The position numbers and the translations under genes were made by a program. The notes beneath the pieces are model-generated. The model made no database searches. It was given only the letters and a program-made list of their open reading frames with translations, and was not told where the DNA came from. Positions 32,742 to 45,492 of a stretch of 64,000 bases of DNA are shown here, piece by piece. The first letter of the stretch is position 1, and each line of letters opens with the position of its first letter. Origin of the DNA: Lepidonotus clava (Eukaryota; Annelida; Polychaeta; Phyllodocida; Polynoidae); the NCBI GenBank assembly GCA_936440205.1, contig OW387147.1, positions 27,677,629 through 27,741,628 on the forward strand, given 5' to 3'.

Positions 32742-34800
32742 AATACTTATGGCAGAGATGGTCTTTTAGGCCCCACATATTCTATTTAGAATTGATTTTG
32801 TCGGTATGTAATGTGGAACGCCAAATTTTCTAATGAGCACTGTTTGAATTAATTGGACGTTCAAAAACCTTAGTTCCTAATTAGCGTCTAATGATTGTTG
32901 ATTCCATCTGACACTAATGATATAACACCAGATTGGCCTTATAAGTTATGAAAATATTATATGGGCACTGTATGGCCACGAGAACACTTTTTGAACATAT
33001 CATAACACAAAGCGGAACTGTTATTGTTAAGAGATAAGTTCACCAATCATAGCTCATCTACGTATACGTTTCTCTAATATTTGCATCCATATCTGAGACT
33101 GGTAGTAAATTCAAGAACCTTATAGAAATGTACACCATGGCATTGGACAAAATTCAAACCCACGATGAAATATTTGGGAATAATGCTACAGTAAAATTAG
33201 AGATGTGTTGAGTGTCTATACGTATTTTACATAATCAGTTTCAAAAGTAGGCTATAGATCCGCAACTCAACAATTACTTACACATTAAAATATGAGCGTT
33301 TACGCCAACGTTTATAATATAAATACTACATTTACCGACCCCTGTACACACGCATTAGTGAATCAGAATAACTCACATTTATGATAATATCAAGCATTTT
33401 TTTCACTGCAAAGCATTGTATCTCAATGGTAGTACTTCTACTGGTCTAAAACGGTACATCAAACACGGTGAAACTTACCACAACAATTGTGTAACTGGAG
33501 ATTAAATCTTTTAAACATGTAATTTCTTCTAAACAGCTATAGTGTAGAGATTTCGAGATGATTGTCTTGTCAACTTCTGTAGATGACCGATGACAATTAC
33601 TAAGTAATAAAAACGCCCATGGCAAGTAATACGATACCTACGATAAATTAATGTTACCACCTGATACGTTTGAAGATTTCTGATAAGTGTAACTCCTCAT
33701 TTCATAGGACAACTTATTTGTATGAATTCACTGACTAACTTTGGACGGAGGTCAGAGACATTTCAGAGAAGGAGCCATAAAATCAAAGGCTGCTGACGGT
33801 CTCACCTTTTTATGTACCCTTGCAACACTGTGGTTAATAAATGAGAATCTAGTGCTATCTTTAAGAGTTGATTGATCATTTCTTCATGTAAAGTAAATTG
33901 CCGGTGACAGAAATTGTCATAGCGAGTTGAACAAGTCCAAGTACAAGAAGGTAAAATAGGGAAAGGAAGGATAACCCTCATTCAATTAAGACCGTCCTAA
34001 TTATAATTGATGTGGAATATCTCCAGTCAAATAATGTTCAATCTGATGGGATACTTTCTCCATCAATGTTATACAGTACTGAACATTAATTTTTACACAG
34101 CACGCTTTCAGGTAAAATTCTATATCCGTCAATTAAAATTATATCAGCCAGAGGAAATACGACGAACAAATATACCAGCTTAAGGAGATAGTGATTATCA
34201 TTTCAACCTCTCTTTAGGATATATTGTATTGTTTTCATGATATAATCTCTCCTTTTAGAATATATGTGCAAAACGAACCAGTAGTCGGTTAGAATTGAAT
34301 CAGCAAAAAATTATTTCTACATTATATTTCAAATGAACTTTAAAAACTGCCTAAAGATCCCCTCTAAGTATACCTAGGACTTGGTTTATCAATTCCAAAG
34401 TTTAACCTTGGATCCTTAAGTTCTAATGATTTTGACTAAAACAACAGTGTTTCTTTAATTAATCATTGCCATGATTAATGACAATAGCAAACAATATACC
34501 AAAAACGATATACCAAAGAGTTCCTGATAAATTAAGAAATAACGCGTTTTTCAATTTTTGCTAATTAACCACAAATTGCGTAAATGCACAGTGTTCGCAT
34601 ACCTAAATTCTTCGGAACCATCTTGATTCATGGTCCCTAGGATGCTATAAGTTGAAAAAAATCAAGAAAATCCAGGGGGCTCACCGCGGAGCATAAATCC
34701 TTATTTTGACAGATTTCAGGATTTGGCTCCTGGACTATTAATGTCATTGCAAGTTGACTCACATGTCTTATAGATAATGCATTCATCACGGGGAGGGGGC
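32742..34800. other. Intergenic AT-rich sequence, no gene seen
   Basis: No frame with a domain signature, no RNA gene and no clear repeat boundary were recognised on either strand. Confidence 0.5.
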
Positions 34801-34804
34801 TTGT

Positions 34805-34970
34805 TAAACCGTAAAATGTAAATCTACCCTAAAATGTAATTTGACTTACAATGCAATCAAAATTGATGTAAAATGTAAATATGACGGGAAATCCAGGCGG
34901 AAAATGTAAATCACTTTGCCATAAAATGTAATCATGAAACCTATCCTAAATGTAGAAATGTAAATGCAGT
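34805..34970 (+). repeat. Interspersed AAAATGTAA boxes
   Basis: Seven or more copies of (A)AAATGTAA(A/T) lie within 165 bases, separated by unrelated 10-20 base spacers (for example CGTAAAATGTAAATC, ATGTAAAATGTAAATATG, GGAAAATGTAAATCAC). They lie directly before a solo LTR. Confidence 0.6.
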
Positions 34971-35021
34971 CATAACCATAAATCTACATGATGCATTATG
35001 ATGACTGAGAACAATACCTAT

Positions 35022-35543
35022 TGAACTATAGGGTTTTACTTTATGGTTCTGCATAGGGTTGCCAATTGCTGTCATTCCATATTAGTTATTCCAATATGCT
35101 AGCTCGTGTATGTTGCAGTCTTCCTCCCTGTCTCGACCACAGGTCATCTCAGAATGTAGCTCTTCATTAAGAGGTGACAGAACACATGAATGAAAGGATA
35201 ATGTTTATTAAGTCCAAGACATAGAATATAAGTCACTGCACTCCTGTTGACAATTATTAGTCCAGAGAGGCTTATCCACTCAACCACATGCAGCCAACAC
35301 CCCTAGCCTAGTCTTGCCAGCTTGGCCCCGCTTACTCACCCAACAGTAACCTGAGTTCACGGTGCTGCTTATATGCTTATCAGCTGCAGCTTACCGACTA
35401 GGCACTTATGCCCCTATTTACCTAGCTATGACTTAGCCTCTACATTCTCCAGCCCTAGCAGAGAGTCACTCTTAGCCCTAATCCTTACTTTCTTCAAAGT
35501 TAGCTGAGATTATATGCAGTGGATTGACAGCTGCATCAGTACA
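35022..35543 (-). repeat. Diverged solo LTR, same family as the 14.5-kb element
   Basis: On the plus strand it opens TGAACTATAGGGTT and closes CATCAGTACA, the reverse complements of the end and start of the 511-bp LTR. GCTAGCTC...GCAGTCTTCCTCC and an antisense polyadenylation signal (TTTATT near 35207) lie at matching positions. CTAT precedes it and recurs two bases after it, a possible target duplication. More diverged than the copy at 37322-37863. Confidence 0.6.
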
Positions 35544-36680
35544 AGCTATTGTTTCTTTCAGTTTATGCTAGACCAAAGACATACCTTCATTATGAAATCA
35601 TGCAAAAGCATTATTATTCATTCCTAGTTATGTTCATGTGTGCTAATGTACAGTATTTATGCCAAGTGCACTGTTTTCTTTTAAAGGCAGCCAGCAAACA
35701 GGACACGTGTTTTACCTAGTTTGACAAGTGTTAAATATGTGCAATGCTGGTGTTGTTGAATTTTGTGAGTAATGTCAGCACTTTGCAAAGATTTTACTGG
35801 TAGTTTTCACACAGATACACACCTGTGTCAATTCTTTTACCAATGCAACTTATATTTATTTTCTAGGGTAAAATAGATTATTCTACATCCAATTAAAAAT
35901 CATCAAGTTTATATTGATATTTTTATATTCTTACGACATTCTGACCACGTGACATACTGGTGTAGTGATAATCCCCATGAAAACATGGTGTATAATACTA
36001 GATTTAACACGTGTTATTTGCATGTAATACTGGTCTTGTGTTGAATCCAGTGAATTCTCTGAGAAAAGCCTAACCCTTTTACACAAGTTTTAAAGATGTG
36101 TAAAATCAGTGAAACTCATGTATATCCCACTGACTTTACCTGAGTTTTATTCTAGTTATGGCTGGTAATCATACTTCATTACCCTGAGAAAAACACTAGT
36201 TTTTACCATAGTGAATATTTTAATATAGTAAATGAAATTATAATGAATCATCTAAACATGCAAAACCTAAATTTCCTTTGAATATCAAAGTGATTCAAAA
36301 TTCAAATACAGGTGCCATACCATTATCAGTACATCAATCCTCAATAGTGGTAGAATGCAGGCATTTAGTGTGAAGGGTCCCCAGTTCGAGACCCACAATT
36401 TTATTTTGTCTGGAAACGAAAAAAAAAAGAGTTTTACATGAGAAATCTCGTGTCAAAAACTCGTGTTAAAAACCCCATGGAAACACCAGAAATGAGGTCC
36501 ACAGAAACCCGAGTTATACACGTGTTTAAATCACGGGTTTCACCTCCTGGATCCCGTTCCTGAAACGTGCACAACACGTGCTTCTGTTACTTGGGCATAG
36601 TCTCATCACTATAACTGTAGCACAGGTGCTACTCATATTATACATCATTAGATTGCAAATTCAAGTCTCTAAAAGAATCC
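35544..36680. repeat. Repeat copy interrupted by a palindrome-rich insert
   Basis: 35570-35660 and 36595-36640 match two adjacent blocks of 58900-59045 (gctagaccaa, gcattattattcattcc, and catcactataactgtagcac). About 930 bases absent from the other copy lie between. That insert is rich in acacgtgt and ctcgtgt boxes and holds a tRNA-like sequence (36348-36402, B box AGTTCGAGACC). Confidence 0.5.
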
Positions 36681-36989
36681 TGTCATAGTTATCAACAACT
36701 TATTTTTCTGCATTCTATTTAGAACTTTCTGGTTGTAAGTCAGTAAAAATGACAAATTTTGGCAAATTTTCAGGGCCATTCCAAACATTCCAAATTATTT
36801 GGAATATATTCTTAGAATGTAAAATCCCTGTATTATCAAACTACAGAGTCCTAGCTACAAAGTTATACCAAGATTTCCAAAATTGATGAGAGTTGAATTA
36901 TTGGTATTTTTGTAGATCAAGTCAAGGAAACTTTAAGTTTAGCCTCGCTATTTAGTGACAGAATCTATAGCTCTTTTTAACATAATAGG

Positions 36990-37200
36990 CCAACAGATCG
37001 TTGCTTAAATCGGCTGAATATGGGAGCAGAATCAGCCGATTTTACCGCTGATTCAGATCACAAGTGAGTATGCTATATTGAAATATACATGTTCTATATG
37101 AATCAATGTTAAAATTGGCCGACTCTTCTATCAGAGTCAGCCGATTTTTGCATTAATGAGTCAGCCGACTTCGGTCAAAGTCACCTAGTGGGTATGGGGC
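36990..37200. mobile_element. Right part of a TTAA-type MITE
   Basis: It ends CCTAGTGGGTATGGGGC directly before TTAA (37201-37204), the same inverted-repeat end as the complete 222-bp element at 46759-46980. The interior repeats agtcagccgatttt on both strands. The left end is too diverged to fix. Confidence 0.5.
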
Positions 37201-37321
37201 TTAAAGGAAAACTTGCACATAAATTCACAAAATGCTGACTTATGTGAATTTAACTTTACTTACACATTGTAAAAGATTTGCAAATGAAAAAAGGCAAAAT
37301 GTCAAGTTGTAAGTCAGTCAT

Positions 37322-37863
37322 TGAACTATAGAGGGTTAATTATCTTCTAAAAGTTAATGCGTATGTGTGTGTGATGTTTTCGCCATATAGATAATAACTA
37401 GCTCCATTCGCAGTCTTCCTCCTCGTCGACTGCGGTCGTCCAATACATAATTATAGTTCCCTCATCATGTAAGACGTAAACACTCGTTGTGAAAGGATTT
37501 GTTGTTTATTATCCAATGTCTAGTCGTTCCGTGACAAGAACTCGATTGACCATGATCAGTCCCGAGGCTAGAGTTCCCTCAAACACATTCAGTCAACGCT
37601 CCGCGCTCTAACACAATTTCTATATGCCTCTCTCCAGAACCTAGACTGCAGATTAAAGGTCCAACCTTCGCAGGATGTTTACTCACACAGTGCGTGCAGC
37701 TACTCTGGCTAGCTAAGAGCGGAACATATGATTATATGGTGGTACGTCACACCTTAACTCCTCCCCCATTTCACATCTGTCAAAGTGAAACATTGGCTTA
37801 CACGTGCGCTACTAAGCTCACGTTATGCTGCCCAAACATGGACTGGCCACCCGCGTCAGTACA
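37322..37863 (-). repeat. Solo LTR of the 14.5-kb element family, TCAT target duplication
   Basis: The plus strand opens TGAACTATAGAGGGTTAATT and closes GACTGGCCACCCGCGTCAGTACA in two parts, the reverse complement of the 511-bp LTR, with one ~25-30-base extra block near 37798. TCAT flanks both ends (37318-37321 and 37864-37867). A single LTR with a matching 4-base duplication is the footprint of LTR-LTR recombination. Its presence means the family inserted here at least twice. Confidence 0.88.
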
Positions 37864-39394
37864 TCATTCAGGAAAGAAAATTAAATTTGGGAGTTCCCTA
37901 AATTCTGGGCTGTTTAGCACTCCCCTTGGAACGTCATAATCATGGGGATTCCCTTTCAAAATACCTAGGGATTCCCTGGTTCATAAATGAATGTAGATGA
38001 GTAGGCAATATGATTAATAATAGCCTTCATGCTGCCTAATATTGATATTTTATGTTTATGGTTGATTTCTCATCTATACATATCATAGAGGCGGAATTCC
38101 CTTTTTTTGAAAACTGGGGATTTTTTTATTTATTATTTCATCAAAACCACTTCACAGAATAGCGTGGTCTTCCAGTAGCAACATTAGTATTGGCGGCAAA
38201 CAGAAAGTTGGCGAGTGTTATGGACAATGGTGGTTATGTTCAGACAGTGTAATTCATGTATGATATAAACAATGAATTGTGCAGTAACATCAAATAAAGC
38301 ATATTTTAGCAAAGTAGCAAAGATAATAATTCAAAAATACATCGATTGCATTTCAAGATAGTGACCAACATCCAAAGAAGACTAGAAACCTAACATATAT
38401 ACTTCACACAGTCTTCAACATTTGTTTAAATCTTTTCTTGTTTTGTGCCCGGTGGTATTCTACACTCAATTGATCCCACAATTGTATACCCCGATAAAGC
38501 GGGCTTCTGTGAATATTGCTGAGACGAGTAAAATGGTTCTTAACCCCTTCTACTCTCTATTCCTGAGGATAATAGACAAAAATGTGTGTGGATTAGAGAA
38601 GAAATGCTTTCTAAAGCTGCAAACCATTTGAAAATATTCCTTTTAGAAGCTTAGATATGGTCATTTGAACTTCCCTACTTTTTGTGCCATAGAAACCCTC
38701 CAGTTCTGATAGTCATCTTTGTTTCTATGTTATGGTAATTTAAACTTGACTTTGTATGTTTAGAATAAAAAGCATTTCCTATTCAGAAAAATGTTTAAAA
38801 TACAATAACTTTTGATTGACTTGGTCTTTTATCAAACTGTTTGAAATATAAGGCAGAAAAAGATATTTCCTACATTACCAATGAAAATTGTTCCATTGAC
38901 TCTGAATATTCTTTTTTCTGTAACCATGGCAACCTAACAACCTTATTATATGAAGGATTTCTGTGAAAAAAACAATCCATTGCAAATTTCCCATAATGCA
39001 TCATTCACAAAAGATTTGATATTTCTATGAAAATTATTGAATTCACAGGAAATTTCTATCTAAGTCGTATTTTTCCACAAAATTACATGAAAAAGTGTTT
39101 TGTCACCAATAATTCCTTAATTAATGCTTTCAAGAGGCTTATTTCCCAGAATAGGCAGATTTGCTCCATATTGACCATAGCAGCCTTTACTTGAACACAT
39201 GTTCCAAAAAATCTAAACATCATAAAATAATGATACAAAAAGTGCAAGGTTCCTTGGAACTTTGGCAATATTTTGATATTTACTTCATGAGTGTAGATGA
39301 AATACCCATTTTATAATCAGACTAAAACCCTAAAAGAGGTGCCATTTCATGGGTGACACTCATGTGGTGGCCAAATATGGCCTTATGGGGTGGA
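37864..39394. repeat. Intergenic sequence with a dispersed repeat
   Basis: From about 38600 to 39260 it resembles 56750-57150 (gctgcaaaccattt, agaagctgagatat, tatggcaactt blocks), so it is a copy of a dispersed repeat. No coding region is visible. Confidence 0.45.
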
Positions 39395-40490
39395 AGGGGT
39401 TAAATCCAATCTTATCACTACTACGCAGACATCTGCCTTCTGACTTTACTTCAATGAATCTATCCACAGAGCTATACCTATACATGAGACATAATAATTG
39501 AGTTTTGCGCCTTGTTTTAAGGTCTTCAATGCCATATTCCTTCATAAGTGTTTCTTCAGTTTTCTTTACATGATCAAACCCTTTATAGTTAATCAATTTC
39601 AATGCCCTTGATTGTATATTTTCAAGTTTTCTAATCTTGTCTCGTTTACCACTATCATATAAAAAGATACAATATTCAAGTAAGGGCAAGATCATTTGTT
39701 TATATATTAAATTGCTGTATGCAAATTAATAAATCTCCTTATTTTCCTAAAAACAAAAAACTTGTTATTTACCTTTTTATATACATTCTCAAGACATTTA
39801 TCAAAATTCAATGTACAGTCAAGTTCAATGCCAAGATAATTATAGCTCTCAACAGTATTAATAGTGACTCCTGATATATGTACCTTGTCTAACATTCTAT
39901 TACAAGAGGACACTTGATCACTAGTTCTTCCAAACAACATCAGTTTGGTTTTTTTTCTTATTTATACTTAACCTATTTAAATTGCACCAATTTACCAAAA
40001 TATTCAGACTTGTTTGCAAGTCTGATGTCATATCTGACCAACAGCTACCACTGCAATACAATACCGTATCATCAGCATACATAGTAATTGAGGTATTTTT
40101 TCTAGTTATTTCTTAATATCATTAACATACAAAATGAATAATAGGGGCCCTAACGACGAGCCTTGCGGGACACCCACAGATATATTTTTTGCTGATGATA
40201 CCGAAGCATCAGATTTTGTTTGTTGTGTTCTATTTACCAAATAACTGTCACACCATTTTAATGCTAATTGTCAAAACCATAATTCTAGTTTCCTAATTAA
40301 TATGGAGTGATTAATAGTGTCGAAAGCCTTTCGGTAGTCCACACATATACATCCAGTTATTAAATTGTTTCTCATATTATCATAGATATCTGTTACAAAT
40401 TCAAAAATTGCTGTTGACGTACTATAGTTACTTCTAAAACCATGTTGATGTTCAGATAAAATGTTTTCTGCAACTCAATAATTAGTAATT
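39395..40490 (-). pseudogene. 5'-truncated LINE, reverse transcriptase fragment
   Basis: Minus strand, from about 40490 down: HQHGFRSNYSTSTAIFEFV, DYRKAFDTINHSIL, SVGVPQGSSLGPLLFILYVN and YADDTVLYCSG (RT blocks with the YADD site), then YNYLGIELDCTLNF. The post-RT region reads LEYCIFLYDSGKRDKIRKLE and SRALKLINYKGFDHVKK. The layout matches APE-type LINEs close to CR1/L2/Jockey. The frame is broken by at least one stop after KLELWF and frame changes near 40110 and 39700. It is a distant relative of the LINE at 59437-64000, not the same family. Confidence 0.78.
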
Positions 40491-40499
40491 TGAGAGTGA

Positions 40500-42460
40500 A
40501 CAATTCCCAATTAGTGTCCTTGTGACGTCACAAATTTGGGGATTTCCCTTAAAAGCTGATGAAATAGACTAAATTTCAATGTCCCATAATTGTTTCTATA
40601 CTTGGAATTTTCTTTAGATTTCTCTATCATGATTCATTCTTTTTGACGCAATTGCCACGATCAAAGAATTTCATTGGGAAATATTTATCCTGTCATTATG
40701 TGCAAGCTTTCCTTTAAGTATTACTGATGTGATGTTCTGCGGTGAGTCGGGGTTTCTGAACTTTATGACGAAGAGGCTTTCTGGTTGCCTCGGTCTCAAG
40801 CTGAATGAGGAGTCCGAGCAGGAGACCGATTTGCAAGATCAAGGGTCGTGCCCTGTGCGCGAGGGCAAACAAACGGTCAGTTTCGGGCATCAAGGCGCTG
40901 TGTCGGTCAGTCTGCTCACCTAGGGAGTCAGGTCGTCGCTCGCGATTAGAGGTTGGTAGCGTGGGGCTGAGCGGGTCACACCTTTGTTCCTGTAGCATTA
41001 GGCTGACTGCTTACTATTTCGGGCTTCTGTGCTAGGCCGGTCTTCCTGGCTCGGGCCCGTCTCTGTCCAATAATTTATCTCTAATTCGGGTTCCTTATTT
41101 AAGTTTTACTCGTTTATTCGCTGTGTCTATTGCATATCTTAGGTTTAGGCTGACTAGAAGGCAGGGCATCTTAAAGAAAAGATGTGTGAACACCAATAAG
41201 GAACTGTTTATTCTAGGCCATAATGCCCCCTTGCATAGGCTACAAGTGGATTCTGACTGATCAATCGTGACCAAGTGACCATCGTGACATCATCTCGTAC
41301 CCAATTACAAGTTTCAGTCCATTTCGTACCTGTTCTCATTCCATTACACCATTTCATTATTAGCCTTTCATCTGCTATATCATTTGATTATTTCACAATA
41401 CAAATTGATTATACCCGATTTCTACCTCGATATTTCGTACCTCAAAAAGATGAATGGACAATTCATCACACTGACATGTTTTAAGAAAGAACTTGGTTGT
41501 TTTTTATAGCCCTGGAACCAAGTGAAACAATGTTCATCTGATATTGGATGTGGATACAATATTGTGATGGATTAGTATAAGGAACAAATTAAACTACAAT
41601 TCCCTCACAAAGTAGTTGTGTTGTGTTTTTGTTGTTTATTTTCTTTTTCTCTTCTTTTTTTATCAAACTACCTTAGAGAATGAATTAATGGGAGAAATGA
41701 GACGTATAAATATTATTCTTAAAAAGATCTTCACTTTAAAGACAAAGGGACAAAATATTGAGCTGATAAAACCCCATAGTTCATAATGCTGATGAATATC
41801 TAAAGGAATATTGTTTCTTTCTGCAATTATAATTCATCCATTATTGTCATCAATGTGTTGTCTTAGTATCCTGCATGCCAACTTACTTAAACAAGAACAG
41901 TCTTATAAAGAAAGTATACCTTCTTATCAGGTTTTTAATTTCTGATTTGCTCATTTTTTATTAAGATTGTGGGACTATATCTATGTGAAGAGGAATTCAT
42001 TAAATTTGCATGACAATGCTTTACAAAAGATGGTTATTACATAGGTGCTTTCAAAAACAGCCATCATGAATGCATTCATAACAATTATAATGATAATAAT
42101 TTTATAACAAAACCTGGATGAAACTATCTAAACATAGGCTTTTGATTATAATAATTTATCATCGTGAAAAGCAGTGTAAAGTGATGATGTTAGATTCAAC
42201 AAAAATGAAAGATATCCACTTTTATGTTGTTATGATTCCTAGATAAAGAGAGGGAGGGGTGCATCATCAGGACTAGTTCTAAATGTGCACTAAATGCTTC
42301 CCCAAAGGCGGCCTTATTTGATGGTTACATCTTATGCGCCTCTTATGTGCATTGCTCGAGTCTTTTCAAATGTAAAAAATATCCAATTGTGTTAAATTTG
42401 GTATTGCACATATTTGTGTCACACTTGAAATTATAAATTCAAACTTTTTTCATATTGCAT
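40500..42460. other. Intergenic; GC-richer block of unknown origin at 40730-41220
   Basis: 40730-41100 is clearly GC-richer than its surroundings. A TTTATTC (antisense AATAAA type) near 41208 hints at an old LTR on the minus strand, but no ends were found. The 94-codon frame at 40714-40998 has no domain signature. 41620-42460 is AT-rich and empty. Confidence 0.4.
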
Positions 42461-42869
42461 TGTACTGACACGGGTGTCAGTTCTATTATGCAGTAGATAT
42501 CTTAGCTAGTTGTTGTTAGAAACTAGACCCATACTAAGATAGGCTCTCTGACTTAAGTACATCTGCGATTGGAGAGCGTGGTGATGATGTCACGGGAACA
42601 AGGTAAATAAGATGCGCAAGTTAGTACCTGTACTCTTCAGAGTGAAACAAGTGGCCTATGAGCCAACTCCGATATGTGAGGGCTTAGCGAGCTTGGATAA
42701 CACTTGGCGTGTGAGCAGAACTAGATAGGTGGCTTGGGATTAGGAGTACTGGTTGTGAGGAGAAGAGCAGACAATCTCTCAGACTGATACTAGTATTTTA
42801 AATCAGACTGAGTATTATCTTCCATTTCATATAAAGAATGTCTATAGAATGTTGAGTAATGCTCAGTGC
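42461..42869 (+). repeat. Possible remote solo LTR, same family
   Basis: It opens TGTACTGACACGGGTGTCAG, close to the TGTACTGACGCGGGTGGCCAG start of the 511-bp LTR; TTAGCTAG follows at a similar distance. The right end is uncertain: tgctca at about 42869 is a guess, and tgcat before the start recurs after it. The rest is unlike the other copies. Confidence 0.35.
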
Positions 42870-44354
42870 ATTTTTCCTTGAAATGTGTTGGGAAAATATT
42901 GAAAAATGTTCTTCTAGAAAAGTAGATCCAGGTTGGAGAGCATTGAGGCATTATCTAAAACATAGATGTAGGATTTAAGTAACTTATTCGTTTAGTTTTT
43001 TTGCTTGCAATGGGTGTCTTATGATCATAGCAACCGACCTAGCTATCATGCGCTGTGATGTAATCTGTGACATCACAGCGAACATGCCCACGGGTCAGTG
43101 ACAACATTGTACAGATTGACGCTCTTGCAAAAAACTATTTCTGCATGCCAAAACACTCTTTCATGGGACATGCCAAAAAACGCAAGATGTGTGCTGTAGA
43201 AAAATATCTTCGCATGCTTCATTTACGTTGTCATCTTCAAGCGACACGATGTTTGAGAGTTCATCCAAGGACGAGAAATCAAGGTCAGGACGTGTGAAAA
43301 AATCCAGCTTGTGTCGGGATATTATATGTGCTTTCTTCTTTTTAAACGTGGTGCCCCCTCTTGGGTGTATTATGTCCAGTTCGGTCTGCAGCACTGACCA
43401 CTAGGCTTGGTGCAGTATCAAATGACAATTGGTGCCCACTCAGGTCATCAAGTAGTACTGTGCCTATTAGTAGTGTGTGGAATGTGTATGAGGGTGGGCG
43501 GGGGGGGGGGAGGGGGACATCGGGTAGTTGAATTTGTGGTGACTGAGGTGCAAAACAAGCCCTGTTGGTGAGTACCTGCAATTAACTTGTTTTAAGAGTT
43601 GACCAACTTCCAAATAAAAGGCTAGCAAGACTGAAAAAATGTCTACCTAAACTACATTTTTTATCATAATATTAGGTTACTTGTAGCAAAGAACAAATGT
43701 TTTTGCATGCTAATACCAGTGCTAAAAATGGCAAATTTGCTTTCTTGTTAGTGCATATGTGAGATATAGAAAAAAAAGTTGACTGACCCAGCCTGGTGAC
43801 TCCCGCCACCTTGGTCTACTGTCTAGAAGGCCTGCATTGCGCAGGTTCATGGGAAGGGTGTATAGCAGGTTCAATTATTGATTTCTTAAGGTGATTCCAT
43901 GAGGTCAAGTTATTCTTTAAGTTGTATAATTTCTTCTTATTATATATGAAACATTTAAATGGGTCGAAATGGTTTACCCCGTTTGTAAATAATTAACATT
44001 GTCAACATTACTGTTCGTATCTTTTTTAGTTATCATAAAGAAATGATGTTGATAACTACAGTTTGATCAATTTTAAACATGCCCTTTACATGTCTTTATA
44101 TTCAATTTATGTCTATTCTTTCAAATAGGTATTTCAAGTCAAGATAGAAATAATAAGGGTAACCTCCTTTCCGAATAAAGAGAGAATTTGCATCCTTATT
44201 AATCCACACTCCTTACGGGTAGGGTTCTACACACCTGATTGCTCTCTTGGTCAATATTGGATGGAAAATCGATCTCTGATCAGCCCCTTTCTTTAGGATC
44301 CATTCCACCCCAATGGTCCTTTGCAAACACCTGTTAATCTTTGCACTTTCAGAA
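42870..44354. other. Intergenic, with an unassigned minus-strand frame at 43161-43394
   Basis: The minus strand reads LDIIHPRGGTTFKKKKAHII then TRPDLDFSSLDELSNIVSLE, which looks compositionally protein-like but matches no family I know. It has no clear splice sites. A poly-G run sits at 43500-43512. The 11-base arms CGCTGTGATGT/ACATCACAGCG form a short hairpin at about 43049-43078. Confidence 0.3.
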
Positions 44355-44660
44355 CAAGTACTAGTGTTTAGAATCTAAATATTTTCCTAAACATTTTGCT
44401 GTCCCACTTTTGGTCACATGTTTAGACCTATACACATGTTTGAATTTCTCTTTTGTTTAGAATAACGTGTTAGGTTTTCTGGTGTTTAAATATTGAAGGA
44501 TCATTGTGTTTAGCTTTTTGTGTCGACATGAATGGTGCTTATGATTCATTGTGTTTAAGAAGGAAATTTTGGTATTTGAGCATTCACTTTTTGATCTAAG
44601 GGTGAAAACAAAAGAAAGTCCTGTCAAGAAAGAAGCTTTTCTCATGTTTACATCAATGGT
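44355..44660. repeat. Third cluster of GTGTTTAG/TAAACAC boxes
   Basis: At least eight boxes such as GTGTTTAGAATCTAAA, CATGTTTAG, GTGTTTAAA and TTGTGTTTAG lie within 300 bases. It is the same motif as 21300-21490 and 22010-22225, about 22 kb away, so this is a dispersed family. Confidence 0.55.
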
Positions 44661-45003
44661 GCTTAGAATCTTCATATATCTTATATGTAACAACTTTCAC
44701 GTTAAGATTTCAGTGATTTATTTTGTGATAGTAAGTATATCTGAGGACTTATAAAACTTCTTTCTAACACAGCCGTTAATATTTCTCCAATCTGTACAAA
44801 GGAAGAATAGGCAAATATTATAAGAACATATTCTTAAACCTTCCTACTCCTTTTGACAATATCGATAAGTGATTCCCCCAACCTGGCTCCTTCTTTGACG
44901 ATCAATGCTATTCCTATGGTTCCTTACAAACACCCCTTGACTCCTGACCTTATCCACTTCCTCTACTTATCCCTCCTACCTCCTCCCACCTATTAGAAGT
45001 ACC

Positions 45004-45010
45004 TATATAA
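45004..45010 (+). promoter_or_regulatory. Candidate TATA box of the Ly6 gene
   Basis: TATATAA lies about 70 bases before a good splice donor (ATCTAAG/GTAGGC at 45077/45078). This is consistent with a short 5' non-coding exon of about 40-45 bases that splices to 47172. The link to the Ly6 gene rests on position only. Confidence 0.45.
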
Positions 45011-45034
45011 GACGGATTCACATCATATCTTTGC

Positions 45035-45077
45035 GCACATTTACCTCAGAAGCTACTTGGGAGAACTGTTATCTAAG
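45035..45077 (+). other. Candidate 5' non-coding exon of the Ly6 gene
   Basis: From roughly 25-30 bases past TATATAA to the AAG/GTAGGC donor. No ATG-initiated frame of note. The transcription start is inferred from the TATA position. Confidence 0.4.
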
Positions 45078-45492
45078 GTAGGCTCAATTACATGTTGACC
45101 GACAAAGGTTTGGTTATAGATTTGCCTGTATCCATTTTTCCATCAAACAGAGAAGTAGTTTATCGTTCTAGCAATAAGTAGAAGCAACTGCGTGCTTTTG
45201 GTAGAAGTAAAAGATTACAAACTTTGTTTTAGCGACTATAATGATTCGTTTAAATTGTTGCATGGCGAGCCATTTCCTTTCTAGGACATCTTCTAGACTT
45301 AGGCCAATAGATAAAAACGTTGGCCAAATTATGTTAGGTAAAATGCTTATGATTATATAAAACGTTGTCGCTCCTTTTCAAAATCCGTAACCTAGATACG
45401 TGGATCTGAATGGAAAGGTATATTCGAATATGGGGGTGGCGTGTGTGCGGTGGGGGTGTGGGGGTTGAGTGATGAGATTTAAATACTATAAT

